From positions 62,001 through 126,000 of the forward strand of contig JAEPRB010000078.1 in NCBI GenBank assembly GCA_016758965.1: 64,000 nucleotides of DNA, written 5' to 3'. Origin of the DNA: Circinella minor (taxonomy: Eukaryota > Mucoromycota > Mucoromycetes > Mucorales > Lichtheimiaceae). This document shows positions 60,891 through 64,000 of the stretch, one piece after another. Within the stretch, counting starts at the first letter, position 1. Each line of letters begins with the position of its first letter. A program made the translations under genes and the position numbers. Under the pieces are notes generated by a model. The model worked only from the letters and a program-made list of their open reading frames with translations, was not told the origin of the DNA and did no database searches.

Positions 60891-62099
60891 AAAGTAATTA
60901 TCGATACCCCTTCTATTTTTGGTTGCTATAACCAGATCAATATAAGTCAGTGTCTTTTTTTTTTTTTACATACTAATTAGTCGATATTTTATTATACACA
61001 TATATATAGTCGAAAACATCGGAACGACTCGATCTTTGATGACATACTATATATCTTCCGTGGCTAGCTACTCGACAGTTCAAGATGTCGAATTAAATTC
61101 CTTTCATTTTTCGGCAAAAACTTCTTTTTACTTCTTCACATCGTTTTCAACACATGCGTATGTAACAAAATAAAAGTTCTTAAAGTCTCTGTACAGACAT
61201 ATGAAACATGATCGTCTCAGTAGCGTTATTATAAAAGTTTTTACACATACAGCGAAAGTGATTAAATAAACTTTACCAATATTATTCCTTAAATGCTGTA
61301 GTTTTAATTTATTGATTCGTCGGATTTATTATTCATACAGTGATTTTATAGATTATTGAGCATGTCTAATTATTTATAGACTATTTTTCTATAAAGCAAT
61401 ATTTCATTTAATCATAATCACAACATAACAAAAAATAATAATAAGCCTTTTATATACAATATGTTTGACATAATTACAGTATATATATTTATTTATGATA
61501 TAAAAACAGGATGTAGAGTAAAAAAAAAAAAAAGTAATCGTATTATGCTAAAAGCGAGAACAAGTCTTTACTACATATTGAAATCACCGAAATAACAAAT
61601 GAGTATTGAATAAGTATATTCTGTTGATACGTACGTACCAAACACTGTTTGTCTTACTAATATATATTTATTGCTTACAATGTATGTTGCTATGCTTACA
61701 TATTCGCAAGCAAGCTTAAATTATTAGCACTGTATTTTTCTCACTGAGCATCACAAAACTTATCAACTCGCATGTTATGTCGTCAGATGGATACAAAAAC
61801 TTGTCTAAATGTTATCAAGTATCGATATAAGATAAAGAGGTGTAAGGTTAATATACTAGAACATGATACACTATATGTGTTTAGTTTACTGAAATCTGAT
61901 ACACTATGACTCATCCATATAGAACGATATTATTACATTGGGGTCGTGGCATTTATTACTTATTGTTGTGAAATTAAGTGCATAAAGCATCAGCAAAACG
62001 GATAAATAAAGACGCAATAGAATAGTTTAGAGGACGCGTCTTAAGAGAATCTGTACAACAATACTTTCTCTTTTTTTTTTTTTTCTTCTTCTCAATATT
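60891..62099. other. Intergenic region upstream of the sulfurtransferase
   Basis: About 1.2 kb without a convincing gene after the helicase relic. It contains T and A runs. The 90 bases before 62100 include a T/CT-rich tract (62065-62092), the likely promoter or leader of the sulfurtransferase gene. Confidence 0.55.
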
Positions 62100-63440
62100 A
62101 TGTTTCTTCAACATTCCGTCCGAGGTCTTGCTACCAAACGTTTCTTTACGCAAGGTAATATACAAGAAAAAAAAAAAAAGGCAGAATCTTTTTTTTTTTA
62201 ATTATTATTATTATTAAACGAAACTTTTTTTCCGCTGTAAACTTTATTACTATTTGTTTCTATAAATATTAGGAATGTCTCAATCACGTAATTTTGGAAG
62301 TCTTGTATCAACAAGCGAATTAGCATCATCACTTGATAAAGTTAAAGTATTAGATGGTTCGTGGCATATGCCAAACGCCAATCGCGATCCTTATCAAGAA
62401 TATGTTCAACACCACATTCCAGGTGCACGTTTCTTTGGCATTGACGAAATTAAGGATACAACTGTAGACTTACCTCATATGCTTCCCACACCCGAAGTAT
62501 TTGCTGAAGCTGTTGGTAATTTTTATTTTTATTTTTATTATATCATTAAAGCAAAAGATATGATTGGCATATGTTGATGTAGTGTGAACTTGTATAAATA
62601 AAAAGGTCGACTCGGTATTAGTGAAAAGGATCAAGTAGTTGTTTATGATTCTATTGGTATTTTCTCAGCTACTCGAGTTTACTGGACCTTCAAGGTAATT
62701 GAATCAAATAACAATTATTATCAATTTCACGAGCTATGAATAAAAGAATCTAACCCTCTAATTTTGCTAGGTTTTTGGTCATCAAAATGTATCCGTATTA
62801 AATGGTGGATTGGCTAAATGGGTTAAAGAAGGTCGTGCCACAGAGACAGGTGCTCCCAAAATCACACAGACGAATTACACTGTACCTACGTTGAATAAAC
62901 AACTTGTACGTGATTATAACCAAGTTCTTGAAAACGCACGTCAAGATGGAAAATTAGCACAAGTCTTGGATGCACGACCCAATCCACGTTTTACAGGTGA
63001 AGCTCCTGAACCCCGACCTGGTTTGAGTTCAGGTCATATGCCTGGATCGATCAGTGTTCCTTTTAATGTTGTAATTGAAAATGGTCAATTATTGGATTCA
63101 GAAAAATTACGTGGTGTGTTTGAATCTCGTGGTGTTGATCTTGACAAAGAAATTGTTGCTAGCTGTGGTAGGTTTTTTTTTTTTCTTTTTTTTTTTTAAT
63201 AAAAAGGATGGAAAAAGAGAGCACATTTATTATTAGAAGAAATAAAATACCTATGAGAAGGTTTTGGGGGAAGATGGACTTATGTAAGAAAAATCTTTTA
63301 CCTATACAGGAAGCGGTATTACTGCATCAACATTATATTTTGCATTGGAACAAGCTGGAGCAAAAAATATTGCCGTTTATGATGGAAGCTGGACTGAATA
63401 TGCCGACAAAAAGGATAGCATTATTGTAAAAGATCAATAA
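62100..63440 (+). CDS. 3-mercaptopyruvate/thiosulfate sulfurtransferase (two rhodanese domains), mitochondrial
   Basis: Five exons (62100-62154, 62273-62515, 62606-62694, 62771-63167, 63310-63440) give 304 aa. Exon 1 encodes a basic, Phe-rich presequence (MFLQHSVRGLATKRFFTQ), so mitochondrial import is expected; the ATG at 62274 could give a cytosolic form. The first rhodanese domain has LDGSWHMPNANRDPYQEY, HIPGARFFGIDEI and VVVYDSIGIFSATRVYWTF. The second has VLDARPNPRFTGEAPEPRPG, GHMPGSISVPFN and the active-site loop SCGSGITAS, with the catalytic Cys at the exon 4/5 junction. CGSGITA is the 3-mercaptopyruvate sulfurtransferase form rather than the CRKGVT of classical rhodanese. It moves sulfur from mercaptopyruvate to thiols or cyanide in cysteine breakdown and tRNA thiolation pathways. 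Confidence 0.93.
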
Positions 63441-64000
63441 AAACTTCAAGATAAGATGGAGTATATTTGTATATTATTTATCATTCAGATCAATAAACAC
63501 ATAATATGACTATTTCTTTTTTAGATGAATTATATATAATATGAAATTTTGTAATAAGTGAAAAGTCGTCTTGCTGTCTTATTTTTTTTTTTTTTTTGCG
63601 AGTTATTGAGGTGATCCCAATTTAAACAAAAGTCAATCAAGGATAACAGCTCAATGCTATCATAACATTCATCAAACAAAAGAAAAACATATCAATATTT
63701 GTATACAAATTGTGAATAAATAAAAGCCTACTTGTTCAATGAATTTATTGCTTGACAACAAAAGAAAATTTCTGACGGTATGGATTTCAAAGGTGACACA
63801 GAACATTTTTTAGAAACTTATAAATATATTGCCACCTGGATCTAAATGTCGACTTTGTAAGTTCTTTAATAAATATTGTACCACAACCACAACCTGCTTG
63901 ATAATTTGGTTTTGAATACGTAACATTGACTGTAATTTCTTTTCAGAAGAAAAGAAATCAAGTTGCTGATAATGTCTGAGGTTTACTTGGATAATTATAT
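63441..64000. other. Right edge of the window, no gene supported
   Basis: After the sulfurtransferase 3' UTR (poly(A)-like AATAAA-type sequences near 63437 and 63492) the sequence is AT-rich. On the minus strand at 63790-63940, one frame after a CAG acceptor reads SKPNYQAGCGCGTIF and another ends LDPGGNIFISF. This may be the last exon of a gene that continues beyond the window, but the frame changes and no family is secure. Confidence 0.4.

Noticed and set aside
63790..63950. Minus-strand CGCG-containing exon resembling the end of an A-type iron-sulfur assembly protein
   Set aside because: The frame changes within 100 bases, the upstream part lies outside the window, and the match is only a few residues.

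Overview
This window is nuclear DNA of a filamentous fungus, most likely an early-diverging mucoromycete (Mucorales-like). The evidence is a very AT-rich background with long homopolymers, compact genes with several short GT-AG introns (about 50-190 nt, a few longer), and families such as a 27-bp-repeat fasciclin protein, ATF/CREB bZIP, RPB4, PHF5/Rds3 and tandem MpaB-like oxygenases. There are no bacterial operons, rRNA genes or CRISPR arrays, and I found no tRNA gene I would defend. Species cannot be named from sequence alone. Most gene models below were checked by adding exon lengths, and they close in frame.

Layout. 0.8-5.4 kb: two tandem MpaB/rubber-oxygenase-like (DUF2236) genes. 5.6-6.8 kb: PIF/Harbinger transposase relics. 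7.9-9.9 kb: secreted two-domain fasciclin (FAS1) protein with a Gly/Gln repeat tail. 10.1-17.7 kb, all on the minus strand: mitochondrial enoyl-CoA hydratase, an MCUR1/FMP32-like inner-membrane coiled-coil protein, a GPR107/108-type seven-helix (GOST) protein and a four-helix MARVEL-like protein. 17.7-24.3 kb: gene-poor, with one decayed member of a multi-copy uncharacterised family. 24.3-34.0 kb, plus strand: F-box protein, 2-oxoglutarate/Fe(II) oxygenase, DH-BAR-SH3 Rho GEF. 34.8-36.8 kb (minus): cytochrome P450. 37.5-38.4 kb (plus): RNA polymerase II subunit RPB4. 38.9-41.0 kb (minus): GT32-type glycosyltransferase with a C-terminal LamG/ConA-like domain. 41-49.5 kb: an accessory island with two decayed, near-identical copies of an uncharacterised gene, a foldback and flanking direct repeats. 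49.6-51.2 kb: Atf1-like bZIP factor. 52.6-54.7 kb: PDK/BCKDK-family protein that has lost its ATP-site motifs. 55.3-56.0 kb (minus): splicing factor PHF5/Rds3. 57.9-60.9 kb: decayed SNF2/Rad5-like helicase. 62.1-63.4 kb: mitochondrial 3-mercaptopyruvate sulfurtransferase.

Housekeeping genes (transcription, splicing, mitochondrial metabolism, Rho signalling, glycosylation) alternate with AT-rich accessory stretches that collect transposon and helicase relics. The most unusual items are the duplicated island at 41.5-48 kb, whose decayed genes carry an ExK nuclease-like motif and a GC-rich multi-hairpin module, and the predicted PDK-family pseudokinase. A possible 5-nt microexon in the Rho GEF and several A-run splice acceptors also deserve a check.
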